Assembly: GCA_900769275.1 (NCBI GenBank) | Contig: CAAGGA010000107.1 | Span: forward strand, 1-10,059 | Length of the DNA stretch: 10,059 bases | Source: an uncultured Prevotella sp. | GTDB lineage: Bacteria > Bacteroidota > Bacteroidia > Bacteroidales > Bacteroidaceae | Reading direction: 5' to 3' | Shown: one piece after another, positions 1-5,406 of the stretch | Layout of the letters: each line of letters opens with the position of its first letter | How positions within the stretch are numbered: position 1 is the first letter of the stretch | Translations under genes and position numbers: made by a program | The notes under the pieces: model-generated | What the model saw: only the letters and a program-made list of their open reading frames with translations | The model's database searches: none | What the model was told of the DNA's origin: nothing

Positions 1-729
1 AGCTACTGGTCAACCACGGGAGCATACGACTCCGTGAGGACCTATATCCAGATGAACTACGACGGGCTCAAGGACGACATCATCAGGATGCTGGCAGGAG
101 AGCATGTGTATGTCAACACCACGAAATTCCAGAATGACATGCGCGTGGTGAGAAGCAGGAACGATGTCCTCACCGTGCTGATACATCTCGGCTATCTGGC
201 ATACGACGGCGATGCCGGAGAATGCTACATCCCCAACAAGGAGGTGGCGGACGAATTTCTTAATGCTGTGGAAGACACGTCATGGACACGCCTCGTGGAT
301 GCGCTGACAGCCTCCAAGAACCTTCTCGCCGCCACCATCTCGGGCAATGGGCAGGCCGTGGCGCAGGGCATCGACCAGGCACACGACGAGCATACCTCCA
401 TCCTCTCCTACAACGACGAGAACTCCCTCGCCTGCGTGCTCTCCATTGCCTATATATGGGCGAAGAACGAGTATGTCATCCATCGCGAATATGCCACGGG
501 CAAGGGCTATGCCGACCTTGTGATGATACCCCGCCGCAACGTCAGCAAGCCCGCACTCGTCATCGAGCTGAAATACAACCACTCTGCCGACACCGCCATA
601 AGCCAGATTATGCAGAAGAACTATCCCGCGAAGCTGTCCGACTATACCGGCGACATCCTCCTCGTAGGCATCAGCTACGACAGGGAGACGAAGCAGCATA
701 CCTGCAGGATAGAGCATCTCCAACGCTGA
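1..729 (+). CDS. AAA-ATPase-like / PD-(D/E)XK nuclease-fold protein (5' end outside window)
   Basis: The reading frame is open from base 1, so this is the C-terminal part (242 residues) of a longer protein; the GTG at 34 is an internal valine, not a start. The opening stretch (YWSTTGAYDS, then IQMNYDGLKDDI and MLAGEHV) matches the end of the AAA-ATPase-like module (PF09820 type) of large Bacteroidales protein families. The C-terminal part has the PD-(D/E)XK nuclease-fold signature seen in DUF1703/PDDEXK_9: GKGYADLV, with the acidic residue at about 172 of the visible part, then ALVIELKY, giving ExK at about 189-191. A conserved QIMQKNY helix follows. The ATPase core, with its Walker motifs, would lie upstream of the window. 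Members are numerous per genome. Their role is not settled, and nuclease activity is inferred from the fold only. The frame ends at TGA, directly before a tandem repeat array. Family call is firm, function open. Confidence 0.85.
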   Translation, partial: SYWSTTGAYDSVRTYIQMNYDGLKDDIIRMLAGEHVYVNTTKFQNDMRVVRSRNDVLTVLIHLGYLAYDGDAGECYIPNKEVADEFLNAVEDTSWTRLVDALTASKNLLAATISGNGQAVAQGIDQAHDEHTSILSYNDENSLACVLSIAYIWAKNEYVIHREYATGKGYADLVMIPRRNVSKPALVIELKYNHSADTAISQIMQKNYPAKLSDYTGDILLVGISYDRETKQHTCRIEHLQR

Positions 730-730
730 G

Positions 731-838
731 ACATTCTTCCTGACTTCGTATGGGACATACATTCTTCATCGCTTCGTATGGGACATACATTCTTCCTGAC
801 TTCGTATGGGACATGCATTCTTCATCGCTTCGTATGGG
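731..838. repeat. 28-bp tandem repeat array with alternating unit types (4 units)
   Basis: Four head-to-tail units lie at 731-754 (first unit, 4 nt short), 755-782, 783-810 and 811-838, each ending CTTCGTATGGG. Units 1 and 3 carry TTCCTGAC in the middle and units 2 and 4 carry TTCATCGC, so the true period is a 56-bp dimer. Each unit junction contains GTATG-GGA-CATAC, a 5-bp hairpin with a 3-nt loop; the third junction has CATGC instead. The array starts 2 bp after the upstream stop codon. The heptamer GACATTC (730-736) recurs inverted as GAATGTC (846-852), bracketing the array. There are no unique spacers, so it is not a CRISPR. Function unknown. Confidence 0.9.
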
Positions 839-893
839 AGAAACTGAATGTCGGTGGGGTGGCAGGGCAAAAGTGCTGAGGCCGGGAAAGTAA

Positions 894-942
894 CGAAACC
901 CACCTATAACAAAAAATAACAGAAAAAACTTGGTGGGTTTCG
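894..942. repeat. 11-bp perfect inverted repeat overlapping the rnr promoter
   Basis: CGAAACCCACC (894-904) is exactly complementary to GGTGGGTTTCG (932-942), with a 27-nt A-rich loop. The right arm starts on the last base of the proposed -33 TTG (930-932) and fills much of the promoter spacer. As DNA, this could be a two-arm operator that loops over the promoter. As RNA, it would be a hairpin at the end of read-through transcripts from the upstream gene. It lacks the T tract expected of an intrinsic terminator. The repeat is seen directly; its role is inferred. Confidence 0.7.
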
Positions 943-960
943 GATTATTCCGTAAGTTTG
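930..960 (+). promoter_or_regulatory. Bacteroidetes-type promoter of rnr
   Basis: TTG at 930-932 is followed after 20 bp by TAAGTTTG (953-960), a full match to the Bacteroidetes sigma-ABfr -7 element TAnnTTTG at the usual 19-21 bp spacing. Transcription would start near 965, giving a leader of about 90 nt before the ATG at 1054. Confidence 0.65.
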
Positions 961-1053
961 CAGTCGATAGGGATTGTGGGATGTATATCCTGACATTTCC
1001 TTGTCGTGTGTGGAAAAAGAAAAACGTTAACGGCTAAAAAAACTGACATACCT

Positions 1054-3234
1054 ATGGGCAAGAAAGCTGGCAAGAGACTTAACAAGAAACAGATGGGAGC
1101 CATGATAGAAGACTTCTTCCGGGCTAATCCGGGGAAGAGCATCCCGTTCAAGGATATTTTCCGCAAGCTGCACTTCGATACGCATCCCATGAAGATGCTT
1201 GCGATGGAGATAATGGAGGAGATGGCATGGGACGACTTCCTGAAGAGTACCGGTGCCAACTCCTATCGCCTGAACGAGAGCGGACAGGTGCTGGAGGGTC
1301 GCTTCGTGAACAAGTCCAACGGCAAGAACTCGTTCGTCCCGGACGGTTCCGACAAGCCCATCTTCGTGGCTGAGCGCAACTCCATGGGTGCGCTGACGGG
1401 TGACAGGGTGAGGGTAAGCCTCATGGCGAGGCGCAGGAATCATATCCGCGAGGCACAGGTGATAGAGATAATAAAGCGTGCGAAAGACCAGTTTGTGGGC
1501 AGGCTGAAGGTAGAGAAGGACTTTGCCTTCGTCATTCCCTCCGAGCCTATGTCGCAGAACATCATCGTTCCGAAGCGCAGGATAAAGAATGCAAAGGACG
1601 GCGACCGCGTCGTGGTAAAGGTCGTTGCCTGGCCTGATGCCGAGCATCGCTCGATAGTGGCAGGCATCGTCGATGTGCTTGGCGAACAGGGTGACAACGA
1701 TGCGGAGATGAACGCCATCCTTGCGCAGTACTGCCTGCCGTACAAATACCCCAAGGCCGTGGAGGAGGCGGCGGAAAAGATCAGCGACAGGATTACCGAA
1801 GCCGACTATGCCGAGCGCGAGGACTTCCGTGACGTGTTCACCTGCACCATCGACCCTCATGATGCCAAGGACTTTGACGATGCCCTGAGCATACGTTCCC
1901 TGGACGAGGGGCTGTGGGAGGTAGGCGTGCATATCGCCGACGTGAGCCATTATGTCACGGAGGGAAGCATCATTGACAAGGAAGCCCGCCAGCGCGCCAC
2001 GAGCATATATCTCGTTGACCGCACCATCCCCATGCTGCCGGAACGCTTGTGCAACTATATCTGCTCCCTGCGTCCGGACGAGGAGAAGCTGGCTTACTCG
2101 GTCATCTTCCATCTTGACAACGAGGCACGGGTGAAGAAATACCGCATCGTCCATACGGTCATCAAGTCCAATCGCCGCTATGCCTACGAGGAAGTGCAGG
2201 AGATATTGGAGAGGAACGGCGTGGTAGATGGCACCGGCGAGGGTGCTCCCGTGAAGAAGAGCTACGAGGGGGAGAATGCGGAAAACCTCATTGTCCTCGA
2301 CCGCCTCGCCAAGAAACTGCGTGACCGGCGTTTCAAGGACGGTGCCGTGAAGTTCGACCGTGAGGAGATGCGTTTTGACATTGACGAGACAGGCAAGCCC
2401 ACGCGCTGTTATTTCAAGCGTTCAAAGGATGCCAACAAGCTGATTGAGGAGTTCATGCTTCTTGCCAACCGCACCGTGGCGGAGAGCGTGGGACGCGTGG
2501 CAAAGGGCAAAGTGGCGAAGACACTGCCTTACCGCATACACGACGAACCGGACCCGCAGAAGCTGGAAACACTCAAGAATTTCGTCACGAAGTTCGGGTA
2601 CAAGATGAAATCCACGGGTACTAAGGGTGCCATGGCAAGGAGCCTCAATGCGCTGATGGACGAGGTCGAGGGCAAGAAAGAGGCGAATGTCATTCAGCTG
2701 GTGGCTCTCCGTGCCATGATGAAGGCAAAATATTCCGTGCACAACATCGGTCACTTCGGTCTCGCTTTCGACTATTACACGCATTTCACGTCGCCTATCC
2801 GCCGTTATCCCGACACCCTCGTGCACCGCCTGCTGACCAGGTACGAGGCAGGCGGCAAGTCTGCAAGCAAGGACAAGTACGAGGAATTGTGCGAGCACAG
2901 CAGCGACATGGAGCAGATAGCCGCCAATGCGGAGCGTGACTCCATCAAGTACAAGATGGTGGAGTTCATGGGTCAGTTCCTCGGAGAGGAGTATGATGCC
3001 CATATCTCCGGCATTGCGAGTTACGGTATCTACTGCGAGATTGACGAGAACCATTGCGAGGGACTCATACGCATGGAAGACCTTGACGATGACTACTACG
3101 AGTTTGACGAGAAGAACTACTGCCTCCGCGGCCGTCGCCGCCATCATGTCTATAACCTCGGAGACGAGATACGCATAAAGGTGGCGCGCGCCAATCTTGA
3201 GCGCAGGCAGCTCGACTTCGTTCCCGCAGACTGA
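1054..3234 (+). CDS. rnr: Ribonuclease R (3'-5' exoribonuclease, RNase II/RNB family)
   Basis: The 726-residue product is a processive 3'-5' hydrolytic exoribonuclease that degrades structured RNA in the cytoplasm (mRNA, defective rRNA, tmRNA-linked decay). Domains in order: a basic N-terminus and winged-helix-like segment (about 1-75, starting MGKKAGKRLNKKQ); cold-shock/OB domains (about 80-230); the RNB catalytic domain with DPHDAKDFDDA, giving metal-binding Asp267, 273, 275 and 276 with the spacing of the E. coli RNase R aspartates; the EEFMLLANRTVAE helix near 465; the substrate-channel motif HFTSPIRRYPD near 580; and a C-terminal S1 domain (about 645-724). It ends soon after S1 and lacks the long Lys-rich tail of E. 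coli RNase R. The frame extends upstream to a GTG at 1006, but I chose the ATG at 1054: it gives the usual N-terminus and a length near the 710-730 residues I recall for Bacteroidales homologues. It is monocistronic, with its own promoter and a downstream hairpin. No damage is visible. Confidence 0.95.
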   Translation: MGKKAGKRLNKKQMGAMIEDFFRANPGKSIPFKDIFRKLHFDTHPMKMLAMEIMEEMAWDDFLKSTGANSYRLNESGQVLEGRFVNKSNGKNSFVPDGSDKPIFVAERNSMGALTGDRVRVSLMARRRNHIREAQVIEIIKRAKDQFVGRLKVEKDFAFVIPSEPMSQNIIVPKRRIKNAKDGDRVVVKVVAWPDAEHRSIVAGIVDVLGEQGDNDAEMNAILAQYCLPYKYPKAVEEAAEKISDRITEADYAEREDFRDVFTCTIDPHDAKDFDDALSIRSLDEGLWEVGVHIADVSHYVTEGSIIDKEARQRATSIYLVDRTIPMLPERLCNYICSLRPDEEKLAYSVIFHLDNEARVKKYRIVHTVIKSNRRYAYEEVQEILERNGVVDGTGEGAPVKKSYEGENAENLIVLDRLAKKLRDRRFKDGAVKFDREEMRFDIDETGKPTRCYFKRSKDANKLIEEFMLLANRTVAESVGRVAKGKVAKTLPYRIHDEPDPQKLETLKNFVTKFGYKMKSTGTKGAMARSLNALMDEVEGKKEANVIQLVALRAMMKAKYSVHNIGHFGLAFDYYTHFTSPIRRYPDTLVHRLLTRYEAGGKSASKDKYEELCEHSSDMEQIAANAERDSIKYKMVEFMGQFLGEEYDAHISGIASYGIYCEIDENHCEGLIRMEDLDDDYYEFDEKNYCLRGRRRHHVYNLGDEIRIKVARANLERRQLDFVPAD

Positions 3235-3260
3235 GCGCACTGCCCGCCGGAGTCATGCCG

Positions 3261-3310
3261 CCGATGATTGTTTTGTCCTATCGCCGGCATCCTGCTCCTG
3301 TCTTTGTAAC
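3261..3310 (+). repeat. Intergenic composite repeat, head block copy A
   Basis: This 50-nt block starts CCGATGATT, then G, then TTTTGTCCTAT, and ends CTTTGTAAC. A second copy at 5142-5191 has the same ends at the same 50-nt spacing (20 of the first 21 bases and all of the last 9 identical) with a divergent middle. Both copies are in the same orientation and both precede an 11-bp word array, here by 10 nt. A weak hairpin, ATGCCGCCGAT (3255-3265) with ATCGCCGGCAT (3280-3290) and one mismatch, overlaps this copy and could aid rnr 3'-end formation. TTTTG and TGTCTTTG resemble promoter boxes, but the spacing is 23 bp, too long for a confident call. Confidence 0.7.
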
Positions 3311-3320
3311 ATACTGAAAA

Positions 3321-3386
3321 CCAATACCATGCAAAAGCGTTGATATTGCATTGCAATATCAACGCTTTTGCATAGCAATATCAATG
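3321..3386. repeat. 11-bp phased word array, copy A (6 units)
   Basis: Six consecutive 11-mers fit the pattern n-W-W-W-W-n-C-n-n-n-G, with C always at position 7 and G always at position 11. Examples are CAAAAGCGTTG at 3332, ATATTGCATTG at 3343, CAATATCAACG at 3354 and CTTTTGCATAG at 3365. The first unit, at 3321, has C at position 2 instead of A or T. The period of about one helical turn puts the A/T tracts on one face of the DNA. The same word class forms copy B at 5237-5335. The phase breaks on both sides of the array. Confidence 0.75.
3329..3373. terminator. Perfect 22-bp-arm hairpin downstream of rnr (possible terminator)
   Basis: The arms 3329-3350 and 3352-3373 are exact reverse complements around a single T at 3351. 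The right arm ends CGCTTTTGCAT, so the T tract is short. In RNA this would be a very stable stem that could protect or define the 3' end of rnr mRNA, and it lies about 95 nt past the stop codon. It is built entirely from the 11-bp words, so termination may be a side effect of the repeat. Confidence 0.4.
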
Positions 3387-3488
3387 ATATTAGAAAAGTA
3401 TCATTTTGTCCTATTGATTATCATTGTGAGCGGTGTCTGCCCCTCCTGCTGACCATTGGTGTCAGTCTCCTGTTCATACAATCAAGTA

Positions 3489-3505
3489 CTCAACTTTAGC
3501 ATTTG
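3489..3505. repeat. IS terminal inverted repeat, left end
   Basis: CTCAACTTTAGCATTTG is the reverse complement of the right end at 16 of 17 positions (A versus G at position 5). It begins 5 bp past the transposase stop codon side of the element. Confidence 0.75.
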
Positions 3506-3509
3506 TCTT

Positions 3510-4755
3510 TTATGCTGCTTCTCCTCCCTTTAAATAAGATTCAAAGAGCAATTTCAGATGCTTATTCCCATTAATCGCAGACTCCATCAACTCATTGTAA
3601 TCAGCCGATACCTGTTCTGCGATTGAAGTGACCACCTCAATAATAAGTAGCCATATTTTCTCTACGATTGAGAGTTCCTTTGTTCCTGATGTGACCTCTG
3701 CGAACAGTCCGCCTATTGTTTCATACGAATCGAAACGCTTGACGTATCCGAGTATGTTGTACTGTAGGGAACAAAGTGAAATGCTGGCAATATGTTCGGT
3801 AAAGTTCCTGGTCTGACACTTGCCAAGATGGAGAATCCCTTTCATCTCGGCAAAGCATACTTCAATGCTCCACCTCATGGCATAGATTTCGTATGCTTTG
3901 AAGAAGTTTAGTTCTGTATTGGTTGTAAGCAAACCATTCCAGTTTCCATGTTTCCCTCTTCTGCAGAAGAAAAGCTTGACGGGAATGCCGTCAAACGTGA
4001 CTTGCATCTCCCCATAGTAGCAGTGCAATTTCTTGCTGTACTTGATACCCTTCTTAACTCTCCTGAGTTTGTCAATACAACCTTTTGCGGTAAGCGCACC
4101 GTACTCCTTTGTTTCATACTTAGTGTTGCCCATTTTTATCATGCCAAGGAAGTGGCATTTGATGTGTCTGCGCATCACAAAGTGAACCAACTCCTTGCAA
4201 GTGAACCAACTATCTACTAACAGGTAGTCAAAACGAATGCCACGTTTGATGGCGTTCGCCACCATGTCACGGAGTCTTGTCTGCTTGTCAATCTTGTATT
4301 CCTCAACCCTCTTCTGACCTTGTCTTTTGTCGTCACGCTCCTTTGCGTATCGTCTTTTGATTTGCTCTCTCGTCATGCCCTGTGGCTTGTCCGGATTCCT
4401 ACCTTCCTCTCCATGTAGGGAAAAGTCCAGGATAGTCTGGGTTTTTCCGTCAGTGCGTGCAAGAAACAGACCTTTGAAACCGAGGATGCTGATATTATTG
4501 ACATGAGAATGGATACGTCCAATGAGTTCAATGTGTTTTCCTGTCTTGGGCATATCCGTGTCATCTGCAACAAGACATACCGGCTTGCCGGACTTCTTGT
4601 TGTCTCCACGGCATGAGATACTTTTCAATTCCAATCTTGTTCTTATGGAGTTTTAGGCTGTTCATAACGTTTGAAATACGATTTATTGCCTTGTGGGCAT
4701 CATTCTGCTGGAAAAATTCCTGCAATTCTGAGAAAATTGTTGTATCTTTGCACAT
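3510..4755 (-). pseudogene. IS4-family DDE transposase, frame-disrupted and apparently internally deleted
   Basis: Two minus-strand frames make one broken gene. The 5' frame starts at ATG 4755-4753 (MCKDTTIFSELQEFFQQ, on to LKLHKNKIGIEK) and runs out near 4561. The 3' frame is open from about 4650 to TAA at 3510. Counted from the TTG at 4634, it holds the RNase H-like core: ADDTD (Asp24/25, first catalytic Asp), LLVDSWF (Asp141, second) and YAMRWSIEVCFAEMK, the Y-2-R-3-E-6-K signature (Tyr251, Arg254, Glu258, Lys265) of the IS4 family. All three catalytic acids survive, so the damage is in the N-terminal DNA-binding part. The first Asp falls only about 70 residues from the start, whereas I recall about 120-140 in relatives, so roughly 60-70 codons plus the frame appear lost around 4600-4650. 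Programmed frameshifting is an alternative but is not usual in this family. Confidence 0.8.
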
Positions 4756-4835
4756 GGCTAAGGAGTTTCGTACTTTGTTTTGTCGTTATTACAAAGATAC
4801 GCATTTTCAAGGAATTATCCATGGAAACCTTAGCC
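4742..4835 (-). promoter_or_regulatory. Interleaved inverted repeats around the transposase start codon
   Basis: Read along the transposase mRNA the order is A, B, A', AUG, B'. A (GGCTAAGG, complement of 4828-4835) pairs with A' (CCTTAGCC, complement of 4756-4763), which directly precedes the ATG. B (GTATCTTTG, complement of 4792-4800) pairs with B' (CAAAGATAC, complement of 4742-4750), just inside the gene. A/A' is extended by TTTC/GAAA across a 2-nt bulge. The two stems cross, so they exclude each other or form a pseudoknot, and either would hide the start codon. B is the proposed -7 element, so transcripts from the IS promoter would lack A and B, and only read-through RNA would be blocked. 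The repeats are seen directly; the mechanism is by analogy with IS10 and IS50. Confidence 0.55.
4792..4799 (-). promoter_or_regulatory. Candidate -7 element of the transposase promoter
   Basis: On the minus strand this reads TATCTTTG, an exact TAnnTTTG match, about 37 nt upstream of the transposase ATG. No good TTTG/TTG stands 19-21 bp upstream, so the -33 half is weak, as is often true of IS promoters. Confidence 0.4.
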
Positions 4836-4866
4836 TTTTTTTTATATCATGAGCAAGGTTTTGTGT

Positions 4867-4883
4867 CAAATGCTAAAGCTGAG
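4867..4883. repeat. IS terminal inverted repeat, right end
   Basis: CAAATGCTAAAGCTGAG is the inverted partner of 3489-3505 (16 of 17). It lies upstream of the transposase start, about 110 bp from the ATG, with the read-through hairpin in between. Confidence 0.75.
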
Positions 4884-5141
4884 AATAGACAGTCTGCCGC
4901 CTGTTTGCCTTATTATTGGGCATCGAAGAATCCCTCTGTTACATGTTGAAATGGCATAGGTTCGACAAAACAACAAATTCTTATCCAACAGTTCTGTTTT
5001 TGCAGAAACGAGAAACTGTCTTAATACGGTATGAATTATTCAGGTTAATACGGTATGAATTATTCAGGTTAGAGACTGTGCCAACCGAACACGGCAGAGG
5101 CGTTCAACGGGGGGGGCAGGATTTGTCCCCGCAGGCGTTTG
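4884..5141. other. Non-coding gap between the IS and composite repeat B
   Basis: I recognise no gene here. A frame that is open at 4916-5182 is not convincing: its only repeat motif comes from the 24-bp DNA duplication at 5021-5068, and its end lies in composite repeat B. The region also has an 8-G run at 5109-5116 and small stem possibilities such as ACAGTT (about 4988) with AACTGT (about 5014), none strong. Confidence 0.5.
5021..5068. repeat. 24-bp direct tandem duplication (2 perfect copies)
   Basis: Two identical 24-bp units, 5021-5044 and 5045-5068, start TTAATACGGTATG and end ATTCAGG; a further TTA follows. The sequence shares no words with the 28-, 11- or 8-bp families. It looks like a simple slippage or recombination duplication. 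Confidence 0.9.
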
Positions 5142-5191
5142 CCGATGATTATTTTGTCCTATTCTCAGTCTTTTGGTTTTGACTTTGTAAC
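5142..5191 (+). repeat. Intergenic composite repeat, head block copy B
   Basis: This is the second copy of the 50-nt block at 3261-3310: CCGATGATT, then A, then TTTTGTCCTAT at the start and CTTTGTAAC at the end, with the same spacing. Its 11-bp word array begins 45 nt downstream. The core word ATTTTGTCCTATT occurs here at 5151-5163, again at 3403-3415, and inverted at 5224-5236; a partial inverted copy (GGACAAAAT) is at 5396-5404. Confidence 0.7.
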
Positions 5192-5238
5192 TACCATTGT
5201 ATCAACATAATACAAAATGTCGTAATAGGACAAAATAA
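5149..5238. repeat. 15-bp perfect inverted repeat spaced by 60 bp
   Basis: TTATTTTGTCCTATT (5149-5163) is exactly complementary to AATAGGACAAAATAA (5224-5238). The 60-bp interior holds the end of head block B. The right arm runs straight into the 11-bp word array. It could be a binding-site pair, the ends of a very small element, or a recombination site; nothing in the window decides between these. Confidence 0.75.
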
Positions 5239-5335
5239 ATATCCATGATATTGCATCGCAAAAGCGGCGCTATTGCAATGCAAAAGCGTTGATATTACCT
5301 TGCAAAAGCATAGCTTTTACCCGGTAATATCAACG
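5237..5335. repeat. 11-bp phased word array, copy B (9 units)
   Basis: Nine consecutive 11-mers start at 5237, 5248, 5259, 5270, 5281, 5292, 5303, 5314 and 5325. All have C at position 7 and G at position 11 after an A/T core at positions 2-5. CAAAAGC-type words (5259, 5281, 5303) alternate with ATATTGC-type words (5248, 5270, 5292). The unit at 5281, CAAAAGCGTTG, is identical to the one at 3332 in copy A. The phase fails at 5336 and before 5237. Confidence 0.75.
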
Positions 5336-5340
5336 CTTTT
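5282..5340. terminator. 18-bp hairpin with nested inner stem (possible bidirectional terminator)
   Basis: AAAAGCGTTGATATTACC (5282-5299) pairs perfectly with 5323-5340. Inside the loop, AAAAGC (5304-5309) pairs with GCTTTT (5313-5318). On the plus strand a TTTTT run follows the stem; on the minus strand the stem ends in CGCTTTTG. It lies about 65 bp past the stop codon of the minus-strand outer-membrane gene, so it could end that transcript. It is made of the 11-bp words. Confidence 0.45.
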
Positions 5341-5406
5341 TGTATTCTTCTAAATATCAGTGGGTTACAGAGGAGATGTCAAAAGATAGGGGAAAGGACA
5401 AAATGC

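Larger units (their letters stand above)
3489..4883 (-). mobile_element. Degraded IS4-family insertion sequence, about 1.4 kb
   Basis: The element is bounded by 17-bp terminal inverted repeats that match at 16 positions (3489-3505 and 4867-4883). It contains one disrupted minus-strand transposase with IS4-family motifs. A+T content is higher than in the flanking genes. I see no convincing target-site duplication: flanks end CAATCAAGTA on the left and begin AATAGACAGT on the right, so the exact outer boundary is uncertain by a few bases or the duplication has decayed. It lies between the two composite intergenic repeats, in a gap between convergent genes where insertion harms neither. The copy is probably no longer autonomous. 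Confidence 0.8.

Noticed and set aside
280..762. Open frames of about 150-160 codons on both strands within the first gene
   Set aside because: They overlap the well-supported PD-(D/E)XK frame and have no recognisable domains.
731..838. Possible CRISPR array (regular 28-bp repeats)
   Set aside because: Units abut with no spacers, alternate between two types, and no cas gene is near.
1006..1053. GTG at 1006 as the rnr start
   Set aside because: It adds 16 residues atypical of RNase R. The ATG at 1054 gives the usual basic N-terminus and family length.
1027..2154. Long minus-strand open frame of 375 codons
   Set aside because: It lies antisense inside rnr, whose plus-strand frame is complete with all catalytic motifs. 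The antisense frame shows only low-complexity His/Leu/Val-rich sequence.
2422..3240. Minus-strand open frame of 272 codons
   Set aside because: Shadow of the 3' half of rnr; no start context and no domain.
3329..3373. Integron attC-like or phage attachment site
   Set aside because: The palindrome is perfect and symmetric, lacks attC simple-site motifs and extrahelical bases, and no integrase is near; it is explained by the 11-bp word array.
3416..3488. Target-site duplication of the IS in the left flank
   Set aside because: No direct repeat of 4 bp or more could be matched between the two flanks at the inverted-repeat ends.
4743..4750. Outward plus-strand promoter (TATCTTTG) at the start of the transposase
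   Set aside because: It is the complement arm of the hairpin and encodes transposase residues. There is no TTG/TTTG at proper spacing and no gene downstream to serve.
4916..5182. Plus-strand open frame of 88 codons next to the IS
   Set aside because: It runs through a DNA-level 24-bp duplication, a G8 tract and the composite repeat head, and shows no protein family signal.
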